64,000 bases of DNA from Sambucus nigra (Eukaryota > Streptophyta > Magnoliopsida > Dipsacales > Adoxaceae), in assembly GCA_949130495.1 (NCBI GenBank), contig OX422219.1:269995111-270059110 (forward strand). The letters are read 5' to 3'. Shown here piece by piece: positions 23,523-36,219 of this stretch (its first letter is position 1; the number at the start of each line of letters is the position of its first letter). The position numbers were made by a program, and so were the translations under genes. The notes under the pieces are model-generated. The model did not search any database. It saw only the letters and a program-made list of their open reading frames with translations, and was not told where the DNA came from.

Positions 23523-25775
23523 GCTGCTGTTGTACTGGGTCGTTTTTGGCATTCTGGGATCGGATATTATATTGTATTTTTTATTTTTTTTGTATTTCTT
23601 TTATTTCACTAGTTGTAATGTATTAAGTGATTTTGTATTGAACTTATGAAATGGGAAATGAAAATATAGTTTGTGGTTGTTTATTGGATTTTGATGTGTG
23701 TGACCTTCCATTTTATAAAATCAAAAAGTTCACCATCAATTTATCTAGTATTTGCACTTCAACCCCTCTATATTATTGTGACTTGTGACATAGTTTCTCT
23801 TAACTTAATACATCGGTACATATTCTTCATATGCTTTGTACTAACTTGTTTTGTAGATTCTTTGGACTTGTTCTCATGGGGGTCTCTCCACTTTTGGGTA
23901 ATATCGCTCTTTTCCTCTCTTTGACTTGGTTCTTAGTTTACATTGAGGACAATGTCAAGTTTTAAGTTAGGGGGTGTGGGATATTCTATCCATTTATTTA
24001 ATTTAGTCCATGTTTTTTCTTACATGTTAATTTCAAAAATATTTTCTTTTTTTTTCTCCTTTATTGGGCATTTTGCCCTTGTTTCCGATGATAAATTTTA
24101 ATAATTGCCCGATCAAATAGACAATTCAACGATGCATGTTCTCGATTTTAGAAGTTATTAGACTTTAGTCCTAAATCATTAATATTATGAATAACTTCAT
24201 GAATTAAACTTTAATCCGCGAGCATATGCATTTTTATTGTTATATTGATTTGGTTTAAGATTTTTATAACTCGGTAATCTTTTGTTGCATTGTATATACT
24301 TACACCGAGTGAGATTAGAGACTTATCTTCATTTGTGAGTGTATACACTTTTCTTTCCTCTTTGAAAACGTTACAGTCGTTGGTAATCTCTTTATTCTTT
24401 CATTGACTGTTCATTAATTGAGTTCATACTTGAAATGTGTTACTTGAGCATGATTTTCATATGTTGTTTGACTCGAGAATTGTGTATACTTTTTGAAATG
24501 ATCATAGGCCATCTTTGATATATCACCCATATTGACCTTGACCTCACCCTTTATATGTTCCCTAGTCAACCCACTTGATCCTAAATACCAGCCTTTCTTT
24601 TCATTACCCAAAATTCCATATCCAACTCCAAAGTGGATTTTTATACCATACATATTATCTTAAATACCCTTGTTTGGATTGTTACTTGGAATTAAATGTT
24701 ATTATTGGGTTGTGGTTGCATTTTGAGTATGAAAAGAGTAAGAAGTGAAAAGAAAAAGAGTGAAAAAGAGTGAAAAAGAGAAAGTTAAAAACAAAAGAAA
24801 AGAAAAGAAAAAAAAGTGAGAAAAAGAAGAAAAGAAAAAGAAAGAGAAAGTTGCTTATAGTGTTTGTATGTGATTCAATAATCCTTGTTACTCTCTCGAT
24901 TGTTATATCTAATGCTCGTTTGGAAATCATTTGTCCAAGTTTGAAATTGCCCATTTCTTCCCATTTTCCCGAGTTTCATCCCCAAACACTTTGAATCCGT
25001 ATATACATCCCTTTCATTTCGTACCTTAACCTAGCCTACATTACAACCATATTAAAGTCCTATGTGATCTTAGGTTGATGTAATTCAAAGGTTTAAATAG
25101 TTTTGATAATCTGTGAAAATGCATTTCGCCTCTTTTATATGTGCGGTATCCTTTCACTGATATTGCAATTTTTATTTCCTATATAGCGTTCTTCATTTGT
25201 GACATGTGCGCGGCCTAGTTTCCCTTTACATTTACTCCTTATTCCCGCATGTCCCGTGTGTTACCTCTCTGTTTCAAGTGGATTCATTTGATGAGTGTAA
25301 TGCCCGTGAGGATTGACTTTTATGCATGATTTGATATTTAGTATCCGAGTTATTTAAGTTTTTCATCAAATCATACTTTGCATATGCTCACTCCCCTCCC
25401 ACATGTTAGAGTTTCAAGTCATTGAGGTGCATTCGATAATGTTAATAATTATGGACTTCTCACGCGAATTCTTTTGCTATGCTAATAACATGTTGAAATC
25501 TTGTTCGCATTGATGAGTTTGTCATACTTGATTGGGCATATTTTGAGGAAACTTTATGATGTTTGTGGGTACCATCACTGAAAACCCTCACGAGATGACA
25601 CTCGTCCACTAGGGTAACCTGGGGGTTTAACGACTTATTGCATACGCTAAATGCAATCGAATCGCCCGCGAAAGAGGCTTTATGCCTTTATACCATATTT
25701 TTGTACTTATCTTGCTTTTGGTGCTTGTTGTTCTTGTTGCATCCTATTTCATTGCTAGGGACTAGCAATGTGTAA
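23523..25775 (+). other. E1 3' non-coding region
   Basis: About 2.2 kb without a supported gene. A G/A-only style purine tract spans about 24725-24855. Flanking blocks (for example the stretch with TCAATAATCCTTGTTAC near 24870) match the E2 3' region read on its own strand. The last 200 bp before the polypurine tract are also shared with E2. Confidence 0.6.
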
Positions 25776-25787
25776 GTTAGGGGGTGT
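25776..25787 (+). other. E1 polypurine tract
   Basis: AGTTAGGGGGTG directly before the 3' LTR start at 25788. The block around it is identical to that of E2 for 36 nt. Confidence 0.85.
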
Positions 25788-27298
25788 GATTATACGCAAA
25801 TATCGCGTATTTCATCCGTCGAACCTACGCATTTTAGCCCCCTCGGGTGCCTTAATCTCTATATTTAAGCCCGTTAACTAGACAACCTCTTTTTATATTA
25901 TTAACATGCTATGTGAGGTATAATTGGGCTTTTGTAGGTATTTAGGTACCAAGTATGGGATTCAGACGCATTTTGCACAATTTTCGTACACAATCGCACG
26001 TTCAAGGGCAATCCGGTCATTTCACAGCTTGGGCCCGACATCTACACGGAAGTTATAGCTCTCCTCTCTAGCTTCATGTGGCCATAAATAATGCGTGATT
26101 CTGAGTCCGTATGAAAAAGTTACGGCGATTTGAACGGAGATGAATTGCATGCCAAAACAGGGGATTCTGTAGGCTGCCCTGCTTGATCGATCGATCGAGT
26201 TTGGGGGTTGATCGATTGACCCTCTATATTTTTGCCACGATTTTAACAGTCGATCGATCGACCACAGGGGTCGATTGATCGATCCCCTGTTTTTTCCTGC
26301 AGATATTTTCTTTCTTCTTTTCTTTTATTATAACTTGGTATATATACCAATTTTGTTGTAATATTCAGGGTGAACATTTTTAGATAGTTTTAAAAGATTG
26401 AATAGGTTAGGGTTTGGGTGATTTGCTTAGTTCTTCTTCATTTCTTCTCGGATTGACACACTTTTGGGCTTGATTGTGGACTATTCATCATCCTCTCCAT
26501 TAATATAGTTTGTATTTCTTCATTTCTTACTTTCTAGTTCATTTACAATTTTTCTAATTTAGGTTTACATGCTTTAGTTACATGCTTTGATCCCGTGCTT
26601 TCTAGTATAGTTTTATCGAGTTTATTTTACACTTTCCATTTACCGCATTTTTAACATGCTTTCTAGGTAATTTAAATTAGGTTGTGCTTGAATTGAACTC
26701 ACTCGGGTTGACGCGTTGCTTTGCTTTGGTGATGGTGTTTACGGGTCTATTTCGGGTGCATTATCCTAGTTATTACGCCTAGGAGATTTTACGGGGCATA
26801 TCATGTATGTCCCTTGCTTACGACCTTTCACGCGTAATTTCAGGGATATTTGTTGACGCCAAAATCTTATTAGGCTTTTATGATGATTTAGGGCGTAACA
26901 ACCCTTGATTTAATTAACTGTCGAAACGAGACGCACTTGTAATAACCCGTCGACCCATGTAACCGTTTTAACTAATTGACTCGAGTAAGGGATATTCAAA
27001 GCAACCTATAGTTTTACTCGCTTTCTTAATCTAGTTTCATTACCCTTGCCTAGATTAATCTTTCCCTTTATGCATCTCTTCTTTTAGTTTGTAATCATCT
27101 TTTACACTTTTATTTCGGAGTATTAAATCATTTGAATTCTAGCATCTCGTCTCTGTGTATTTTCGATACCCGACTTACCGCTATACTCACCCGTTGAGTG
27201 TAGTCGTAGTTTAGGTTTTTGTATAGTTCAGGGGGGCCGAATTCAAAACGACCGACGCGTAGGTGACTCTCGCGCCGCGGAGAAATTCCTGTCTATCA
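25788..27298 (+). repeat. E1 3' LTR, single copy
   Basis: 1511 bp, starting TGATTATACG and ending TCTATCA, followed by the duplication GGCTT. It lacks the internal duplication of the 5' LTR. Confidence 0.92.
26185..26286 (+). repeat. Palindrome array, E1 3' LTR
   Basis: Units centred at 26192.5, 26213.5, 26255.5 and 26276.5, the same 21, 42, 21 spacing as both 5' copies. Confidence 0.9.
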
Positions 27299-27706
27299 GG
27301 CTTTATATTGCTAGTGCTACTCTCAAATCATCATTCTTATTCTTAAATGTATCATTCTGAAGCCTCCTTAGAGTCTTCTAAACATTTTAAAAAACATGGA
27401 TATTCACATTTTATACTCTCATTGTTGAAGAGAGGCTAATAAAGTTGCAGATAGCTTAGCTAATCATGGCATTGTAAATAAACATTTCAAGATCTTCTCC
27501 TCAGTTATGGATCTCCCAAAACCTGCTAGAGGTTTGTACGGTATGGATATGCAAGGCTTTCCATCAATTAGACAATTGAAGTAGCCTAGCTCTTTAGCTT
27601 CTTTTTCTAGTTTTTGGTCAGTTATTCTTTGTTATGCCTCCTCGTTAGGGCTTTTCTACCTATTATTAATAAATTTGGGGGGTTATACATCTTCATAAAA
27701 AAATAT
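27299..27706 (+). pseudogene. L1-type LINE 3' end, RNase H C-terminus remnant
   Basis: Codons at 27429-27584 read REANKVADSLANHG and run to a stop, matching the end of the RNase H domain of the LINE at the right edge (REGNKCADFLANHG). About 120 bp of untranslated sequence and a short A-run (27698-27706) follow. The upstream part is unrecognisable, and E1 is inserted just before it. It is a separate and older copy from the right-edge LINE. Confidence 0.75.
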
Positions 27707-29124
27707 AAAGAGAGTTAAAATGCAAAAAAATAAATCTTGCACTTGAGATGAGGATTTATATTCGAGAAAAACCCTTTCGAGAAAAACCTCGGGCCAAACT
27801 GACACCTTCCACTATATAGATAGAGATTTAGCAAAGCGAGAAAGGACTTACAAACTTGAAATTCCCATAGACTTAATAATGCATTACCTCCACAAGACAC
27901 TTTTTCCACCTTCTAGTAGGAAGAGCAAGCACGGATCGCATTCGCTCCAAACCTCGAATCTTCTTTATAGTTGAAGAAAAGTACGTTGTTCCAACGGAAA
28001 AATGAGAAGCCACCCATGTAGTTCTAACTTCCTAGGTTGTGAGATTCCTAAAGGTTGATGTAAGTTTTAAAAGTATTTGGCTAATCAAAATAAAGTCACA
28101 AAGTATTGTTGAGATATCAAAAATATATAAAGTCTCTTAAGAACAAATTTTGCAAAAGTATTTTCACGTCTTGAGAAGAAGTAATAAAACTTCAAATGAC
28201 TTTAAAATAGTAATGACAGCAATGGATAGCTAAAAAATACATAAAATATTTTTGATCTTAAAAAATATGATTTCTTTAGCCTGATAAAAATAATTAAAGC
28301 CTTAAACTCAACCTTATTTTTGTTTGGAGAAGGAGATGAGCTAAATATCCATTTGAAAATTGTGTCCACAAGCTCTCATAAACTCTAAATCATTCCTCTC
28401 CATGCAAAATAGGTTTCTTTTCCAACACAACCAATGATATGGCTACAACAGAGAATCTACACATTTCCAAGGCAATCTTTTGGAAAGATTTCCTTTTTGT
28501 GCTAGATCTAGTACTTTTGTAGGAGCTTCGATGAAGTAAAGAAAGTTATCGTTGGTGCGAACCTGCGGCGAAGACAGGTCGTGAGAAAGATCATGTATTT
28601 TGGATAATGGATAAATATCATCAAAAGCTTATTTATTGAAGCAAAAACCTTCACTACGATGACGAAGGTCGCGTACTTATCCCGAAAATTTGACCAGTAT
28701 TTGCCATTCAAGTTTGAAAATCATTTTAGCAAAAACTCTAAGTATTTTTGTTCTCAACCTATAACACTCATACTTAAAGTACATACATAAGGATGAAATT
28801 TCTTGGGAAATAGTTTTTCTATATGAAAAGTGTATTGTATAGTGTATTTGTAAATATCCAAAGACCCATCATTTACGAGTTTAAGAAAATTTATATTTTA
28901 GTTAAGTTAGACTAAGGATAAACTAAGTCTTTTAAGTCCATTACCTTTATCATAAAGTGCCATTATCATTTATTGTGACATGAGATAGCTCTTAGATAAA
29001 GATGAAAAAGTTCGGTCTTGTAATCTTGAACATGAAGCTTTTTGGATCAACTTAGACAATGACTCAAATTGTTTTGGAATGGAATAACACTATCTAATCC
29101 TATGGAGATTTTGAGCATACTTAT
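27707..29124. other. Unassigned AT-rich region
   Basis: About 1.4 kb in which I see no convincing gene, repeat or element end. Open frames are short and of low-complexity composition. CTTAT at 29120-29124 is the left flank of solo LTR B. Confidence 0.5.
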
Positions 29125-30226
29125 TGTAATACCCCGTATTTTTATGACATTTAATTATGGGATTAATTAAATTAAATTGGGATAAATTAATTTAATATTA
29201 ATTTGGATTTTAAAATAAATATTTAGTAGCATGACGAGAGTTAGTAATTATTGGTGAGAATTATGTTGAATATTACTTATTGAGTAAAGTAATATATGAG
29301 ATTGAATATATTAAAATTGTTGCGAGTTAAAATACGACAGTTATAAAAATTTAAGTCGGGATGCACGTGTGTCGTGTTGGGACTAAATTAATGGAATAAA
29401 AAGTAAATAAATTATAAGTCACCCGTATGGTCATTTTGAGTGCGCCAATGTGTACGGAAGGGTCGAGATAGTCAGAAAAGTGTACTCGGGAGTTTAGTTT
29501 GGGTCTCGGAACGTTTTTAGGCCTAATCGGAACCCCCGAGAGGGCATTTCGGTAATTTCCAATTTTAGGCCTTAATTAATGATGAAAATTGAAGGGTTAT
29601 ATCTGATGGGAGTTAGATTAATCGAGGGTTAAAAATATTGGAGTTGCAGAGAGGCTAAGGAAAAGAGAAGAGAGAAGGCTTCCAAGGAGGAGAACCACCA
29701 ACCCTACACCAATGCGTAGATTAGATGAAGGGGATCGCTCCTATACCAATCAAATTCATCGAATTAGACCTTTGATTTTCAAGCAAGTTTCTAACTTGCT
29801 GTGCTTTAGTTTATAATACATCCATGTTAGTGTAGGAGATAATGATTTTATGTCTCATGAGAATATAATGTTGTTTGGGAGATTATTATTGCAATTTGGA
29901 GTAGAAACCATGTTAGGATGAATATCTTGTTATATGTAGAATATTAACTAAAAAATTTGATGCCTAGTAGAGATAGAAATTTTGAAACTAATGGAATTCT
30001 TGAGAAAATTTGATAAACTAGGGTTAAATGATAAATTCTTGAATTAATCCATTTGATGACGATTCTTGAGGAATTAATAAATGTTTTACGTTAGAAATCA
30101 TCCATATTGGTCTATATAACGTTCATGATGTTTGTTGGGGAGTTTGGGACATGTTAATGGAGGTTTGATGATTTAAATTAGAAGAAACTCGTAGGCTTGA
30201 TAAACAGAAATCTGGGCAATAACTGT

Positions 30227-30260
30227 TCGATCGATCGACCCTTTTTATCGATTGATCGAC
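30227..30260 (+). repeat. Palindrome pair, solo LTR B (word TCGATCGATCGA)
   Basis: TCGATCGATCGA (30227-30238) and TCGATTGATCGA (30248-30259), 21 bp centre to centre, at LTR offset about 1102 and about 110 bp after the TATA box. Solo LTR A has its array at offset about 1097 but with a different word. Confidence 0.88.
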
Positions 30261-30689
30261 TCCTCCTGAAAATGAAAAATTCTTCCCCTTTTTAATGTTG
30301 ATCCAATCCCAATGCGTATAACTATTATAATGGGACTTAGGAAGGACTAGTAGGGTATAGGCAAGGTTCGGGTAACAGAACGTTATGTGGAATTTAACCG
30401 TGGGATTTCGGGGGTATGAAATGGAGTGAAAATTGTGCGTACGTTAAATTAGGTCTCGTGAGAATTAAGAATGACTTAGACCAGTAGGGTAGAGAGTGTA
30501 CACCTACTGATTTGATATTTACCAAGATGATACACTTCGAGAGTCGAGAAGCACTTAAGGACTTATGGTATTTGAGAAAGTAAGAGTGGATTAAGTATAC
30601 GTGGGATTCGAGCGCTACGTGTCGCGTATGGTCAGAATATTATATGCGTCGTGTGTGTACCTATCTGAACAATGAAAATATAAATATGT

Positions 30690-32651
30690 TGAAGCACCTT
30701 ATACTCTTGACTCACTTGAGTCTATATTGTATAAGTGCTCATCTAGTTTGAAAATAGAAACAAAATTTTGTCCCATCCTAGAAACCAAAGATCCTCAATC
30801 CTTCTTTTCATTTTATTCCTCTTGATCTACGGTATTTTTACCAACACTCACACACACATTAGTATTTTATTCATACATTGAATTTTGCATATAATTTGTG
30901 TATATTAATTTCCCTTAAATTGAATTTTAATAATTTTTTGGGAATTTTTAATGATTTTTAAAACCTATTTTCTTTAATTTAAAAATGGAATTAAAAGTTT
31001 TAGGGTCAATCTGCAATTTGAATTGATGATTTTATCTCTGAAAGTTCACTAGGGTAGAAATCGAAAGCGCTAAAGACTTAAAGGTGTTTGTCTAATTATT
31101 TTTTAAACACGCGTTTCAGCATCAATCTCAGCCTTACACCTGTCAGCCTGATATCAGTTCGATTTGTGTTTCCTCTGTGAGACATAAGCCTTGCTCATTT
31201 CCTGCCCTTAGATTGTTGTAATCAATGATCTGCATGTGTTCTGGCTTCATCCCTGTGAATCCCTCTTAAGCCAATCAAATGCGTTTTAATTCACCGCTTC
31301 TCTTATATCGTTGGATCAAAGTCAACAGCTGTAGACTAAATCGTAGCCATTGATTTTGAACCTCATTCTTGAACCTTCTCAGCCCCCTATATAAGGAGCC
31401 TTACTCTCATCCATTTAGATTCTTTTTGTCATTTCGTCATTTCTAGAGAGAGAAGAGAGAAAAGAGAGAGAAACCATAAAGAGAGAGAGAGTTAGAAACC
31501 CTAACCCTTAATCGTCCAAAACACCTTTCAAACCCTAACCTCTTTCAAAACCAGTTATATACCAAACACAACCCTGAGTGCTTAAGAGTTTGAGAGTTAG
31601 TTTGTTAAGATATTTCGTGCTGTGACCTCTTTATGTTGAGATCTTGTTGCCAACTTAAGCATTAAGCTAGATCTGTGTTTCGCTTTCATAGAAATTTTAG
31701 ATCTGAGCATTTTATGTTACATCACATCTAGATCTGCATTTATAATTTCTCATCTTGAGAAATCTATTGTTGATTCTTTTCTGTAAATGTTTTCATACTC
31801 AAAATCAACAATAATATTTTCTGTTTCTAGTTCTTTTGAAACAAAACCTTTGACCTAGTTGGAATCGCACTTGGTGATTTTCAATCTCTAAAATATTTTC
31901 AAAACCTTGAGATTGACTAAGATCTTGATATGTCTTCCGAGCAAGATAGCTGTGGATTATTGGTTAATATTAAAGGTCAAATAAGGTTCTAAGTTTCCTA
32001 AGAAGAGAGAAATTGAAAATCACAGCATATTGATCTGATTTGTAATTTGCTAGGACTGTTTGTAAATATAAGCATGAGTGTGTGCATGTATGTGTTAGAT
32101 CACCATCACAAACACTTACACACTACAACACTGAAAGTGTTGGTAATAAGATCTTGTTACTAGAGTCGACGCAAAGACTGGAATAAAGTGAAGTTAGCAA
32201 ACTTGGAGAACAACATCAACAATCAGAACTGCAGAAAAGTTATAAGGACGCCAGTGGGTACATTCCTAAACTTGTTTAGGTCTGATTTGTGTGCATGTGT
32301 GTTATATAGTTTGTAACTGTTATATTATTTTAGTGGATTTTTCTTTTTACTCCGTAGAGGGAGTCGTGGATGTTTCCTCAGTTGGTTGAGGTTTTACCAC
32401 GGTAAAAATATCTTGTAATTAATCTTTCTACATCTCCTCATCCCTTTATCCTTAGTGTGCTGATTTAAAACTATTTTAGTTTTATTTTCCAAAACTTGTT
32501 AACAAATCTTGAACAGATCTCGTGCATATTTTTTAAACACATCTTGTGATTAAACTGATTTGATTTATAGAAAAGAGTTTCTTCAAAAAACAGTTCGGAG
32601 TTACTTAAATAGTTTAATCTTGTATTAAACGACTTTAGTAACTATTTTTCA
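30690..32651 (+). repeat. Copia 5' LTR
   Basis: Starts TGAAGCACC. A clear TATATAAG box lies at 31388, followed by GA-rich sequence. It differs from the 3' LTR by many substitutions and small indels, so the insertion is older than E2. Confidence 0.9.
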
Positions 32652-32653
32652 AT

Positions 32654-32665
32654 TGGTATTAGAGC
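32654..32665 (+). other. Copia primer binding site (initiator tRNA-Met)
   Basis: TGGTATTAGAGC, one change from the usual TGGTATCAGAGC. Confidence 0.8.
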
Positions 32666-32724
32666 TTTGGAAATCTTTTTAAAAGATCTTGTGTTTCTGA
32701 AATTGTTTTCCTAAAATCGAAATA

Positions 32725-34810
32725 ATGGACGAGAAAAATGAAAGATTTGGTAACTTGACCAAACCCCCACTCTTTGATGGAAACAACTTTGCTTACTGTA
32801 AGGTAAGAATGGTTGCTTTTATACAAGGAACCTTGGGAAGTAATGAGAGGGTTAAGAAAGCATTAAGCGAGTTCACACAAGAAGAGAAGCAGACTTCTTA
32901 AAATAATAACAAAGGAAAGAATGCTATCTTTATGTCCATAAATGAACATGAGTTCAAAAGGATCTCATTTTGTGCCACTTCTAAGGAAGCTTGGGATATA
33001 CTGATCACTGCACATGAAGGTGACACTAGAGTTAAGGCTTCTAAAACTCAAATGCTTGTTCAGTAGTATAACTCACTAATTATGTCTGATTCTGAAACTT
33101 TCGATGACTTCTACATGAAATTAACTGACATTGTGACCAAACTTCATGCTAATGGGGTAACTTATGACATACATGAAATTATATCTAAAATTCTAAGGTC
33201 ATTACCACAGAAATTTGATAATAAAAGATATGCTATTGAGGAAATGTGTGATCAAAATCTCACTCCTGAATTACTCAGTAGTAAACTTCGAACTGTGGAA
33301 ATGGAATTAGAATTTAAGAAACAAATGACCAAGTCCCATAGGAAACAGACTAGTTCCAACTTGAGTTTTTCCTCTAAGTTGATGAAACCTGAGTTTGCCA
33401 TTCCCACTGATGATTCTGATGAGAAATGTGATATAGATAGTTTGGATAATCAAATTGCATTGAAGTCAAAACAATTTAAGAAAATTGTCAAATTTAGAAA
33501 TAAATTAGAAAACAGGCAAGGCAAGCCAAATTATCCAAGTCAGTCTAACCACAAACCTCATGAGAAAGGTCAAGACAAACATTACATGGACATGAGACCC
33601 AACAAAGACTTCAAAAACATTGAGTGCTTTAGATGTGGAAAACTAGGACACATAACACAAGGTTGTAGAGTGAAACTGAACACTGCCAATAAACATACTA
33701 GGGCCAACATTTGCAAAACATGGGATGATTCAAGTGATTCTGAGAATGAGGAACCTGAATCTTCTGATTATTTTGATCCTTTCATGTCTTTATTTGCTAA
33801 GATTATATACAATGATGGTATGCCTATGTATGAGAATGATGATAGTAACTCTATTCCTGCTATTGTGAATCATGCTGCTACCGGTTGAGATGCTTTACTT
33901 TCTGAGAATATTGTTAGTTCTACCACGAGGTGTGTGAGTCAAAGGGAATGTGATAATGACAATGTCCATGTGTGCATGAGTTCAAGAAATGAATCCTTAG
34001 GGGTCACTTCACACACTGCACTTAGTGACTCAGACACTGAAGACCTCCCTGATATTCACATACTTTATGCGAAAACTCTCAAGAAAAGCACTAGACTAGA
34101 AAAGATGGTGAAAGATTTCACTAAGAAATTAGAAGACCTAAGTCTGATGGTTAAACTTAACGCTGAAGAGTATACTACCCAATGTCTAACTTATGAAAAT
34201 GAAGTTAAAACTTTTGATAAAAAATTAAAGAATTTGATCGAAGAAAATGAAATCCTGGAGAAAAAATATAAAGGGACATTATTGGAATTGGAACAATCCA
34301 AAGAAAAAACAGCAACTGTTTTCAAAAAATTTGCAAAATTTGAAAATAATTCAAACTGTTTTGATGGATTTATTGCTGATTCCAAAACCAATTCTGATGA
34401 TCGAACTGGAATAGGATTTTGCCCCAATTTGAAGACTCAAACTAAAATTTTTGAACCTATTAAGTTTGTGTCAGGAGGCAAAAAACCTGTAGAAACTTGT
34501 CCAAACTTTCATTCTCTGAAAAATGAGTTTGACAAAAACCAATCTATGTTTGATTTTGGGGAATCAAGTTACTCTAAGTGTGAAAGTCCACCTAAGACTA
34601 AATATGTCTGCCCCTATTAGAAAGAGTGATTCGGTCTTTCAAACTGTACTCCCTAGGAATAAGGTTCAACATCAAAATCTCATCAAGCCCTTGTTTAGAG
34701 ACTTTCTTTAGGAGATACCATCGTCGAGCAATCTATACTGCTCTTATTGTGATCTATATGGTCATTCCTTTGAAGGATGTTACTCTAGACGTATAGTCAA
34801 CCCTGTCTTT
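32725..34810 (+). pseudogene. gag: Copia Gag, with internal stops
   Basis: The ATG at 32725 opens a Gag of the copia type with the N-terminal region (LFDGNNFAYCK) that TRG1 and TRG2 also have. The same frame is interrupted by stops near 32899, 33064, 33886 and 34618. A first zinc knuckle, CFRCGKLGHITQGC, lies at about 33625-33666. A Lys/Glu-rich coiled coil spans about 34080-34340. A second knuckle, CSYCDLYGHSFEGC, lies at about 34739-34780. Gag would coat genomic RNA and form particles. The order N-domain, knuckle, coiled coil, knuckle recurs in the two gag-only elements, which suggests they derive from this lineage. Confidence 0.85.
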
Positions 34811-34819
34811 AATTCTCCT

Positions 34820-36200
34820 ATGTATCAAAACTTTAACTACTCTAGGAGAAGCCGTAACAATTATGTTCTTCCTAGACAACAAGACAAAAACACTAACTAT
34901 ACAAGGAGAAAGACCAAACCTAAAAGATCATTTCCAAGAAGGATTCCTAAACACTTCTCTAAACCAAAAGCTCTCACTTTCCATAAAATTCAGCCTCATG
35001 CGCTAAACAATTTTCAACAAAAATCTAATGCTCGCAAATTTTATCAATTAAGAGAAAATAAGCGCAAAATAAAAATAAGAGTTGTTTGGGTTAGAAAAGA
35101 TGAGATATTAACCCAGATGAAGTGTAATATTGTTATTACTGCTTTAAATGCTGAACACATTCCATTTGGTTGGTATTTTGACTCTGGATGTTCAAAACAC
35201 ATGACTGGGGATGAAACCAAACTTTTAAACAAAACCATCTTTGCTGGAGGAAAAGTTGTTTTTGGTGATGGTGTGTCATCTCAAATCATTGGTAAAGGAA
35301 CACTCCAAGAAGAAGGATTACCTTTACTTGAAAATGTTCTTATAGTAAAAGGTCTTAAGGCAAAACCTACTAAGTATCTCGCAATTTTGTGACTCAAATC
35401 ATACTGTCACCTTTTCAAAGAATAATTGTAAAATTTTAAATGAAAAAGGTGAGTGCATAATTACAGGACTCAGGACTCCGGACAGTTGTTATACTGTTCA
35501 AAACAGTGCTGAGGTCTGTAACATTGCCAGAATGGATGACAATGAGATATGGCATAATCGTATGGGTCACATAAATTACGAAAATTTTAGTAGACTATCG
35601 TCTGAAGAAATAGTTAGAGGGATACCTAAGATCAAACCTCTTTCTAACATTGTCTGTGGTTCTTGTCAAGAAGGAAATTGTTAAGGCCCCTCATAAGAAA
35701 GTCAAAGATATTCTAACCTCTAAACCCTTGGAGCTCATCCATATGGACCTTATGGGTCCTTCTCGAACTGTTAGTCTCTGTGGACACAGCTATATTCTTG
35801 TTATGGTTGACGACTTTACCAGATTTACTTGGGTAGCTTTCTTAAAACAAAAGTCTGACACTTTTCAAACCTTTTTGAAGATTTTACTTCGAATTAAAAA
35901 TGAGAAAGACTCTCAGGTAAATAGAATTCGTAGTGATAGAGGTCGAGAGTTCTTAGATACAGGTGTTGTAGAGTATTGTGACTATAATGGTTACAAACAT
36001 GAATTTAGTGCTCCTAAAACTCCTCAACAGAACGGTATAGTTGAGAGAAATAATCGTACCCTTCAAGAGATGGCACGTGTTATGATTCATGCTAAGACTT
36101 TACCTAAGTATTTTTGGGTAGAAGCCATTCGTACTGCGTGTCATATTATTAATAGGGTCTATCTTAGAAAGAATTCTAAACAAACTCCTTAGGAAATTTG
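34820..36200 (+). pseudogene. pol: Copia protease and integrase, broken
   Basis: A basic linker is followed by the aspartic protease motif WYFDSGCSKHMTG (about 35170) in one frame to 35392. The integrase zinc-binding region (IWHNRMGHINYENF, about 35549) is in another frame. The catalytic core (35650-36192) includes VDDFTRFTWV, RSDRGREF and QQNGIVERNNRTLQ, giving the D, D and E of the core. Integrase would insert the cDNA. At least two frame changes and a terminal TAG at 36190 separate it from the reverse transcriptase. Confidence 0.85.
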
Positions 36201-36219
36201 GTATGGGAAGAAGACCAAT

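Larger units (their letters stand above)
464..27298 (+). mobile_element. E1: non-autonomous Athila-like Ty3/gypsy LTR retrotransposon, with nested insertions
   Basis: The LTRs begin TGATTATACG and end in ATCA. The element is flanked by a perfect 5-bp duplication GGCTT (459-463 and 27299-27303). A primer site for tRNA-Asp follows the 5' LTR at 3277, and a polypurine tract precedes the 3' LTR at 25788. Without E2 (with its duplication) and solo LTR A, the element is about 10.3 kb. It holds a 384-codon ORF where gag-pol should be and a decayed ORF2, but no protease, reverse transcriptase, RNase H or integrase. ORF2, the downstream leader intron, the 3' non-coding region and the polypurine block match E2, so it is probably a deletion derivative moved by E2-type enzymes. 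Order of events: LINE relic, then E1, then E2 and solo LTR A independently. Confidence 0.9.

Noticed and set aside
28508..28711. 67-codon minus-strand frame in the unassigned region
   Set aside because: Short, hydrophobic by AT-rich composition, no motif and no promoter evidence.
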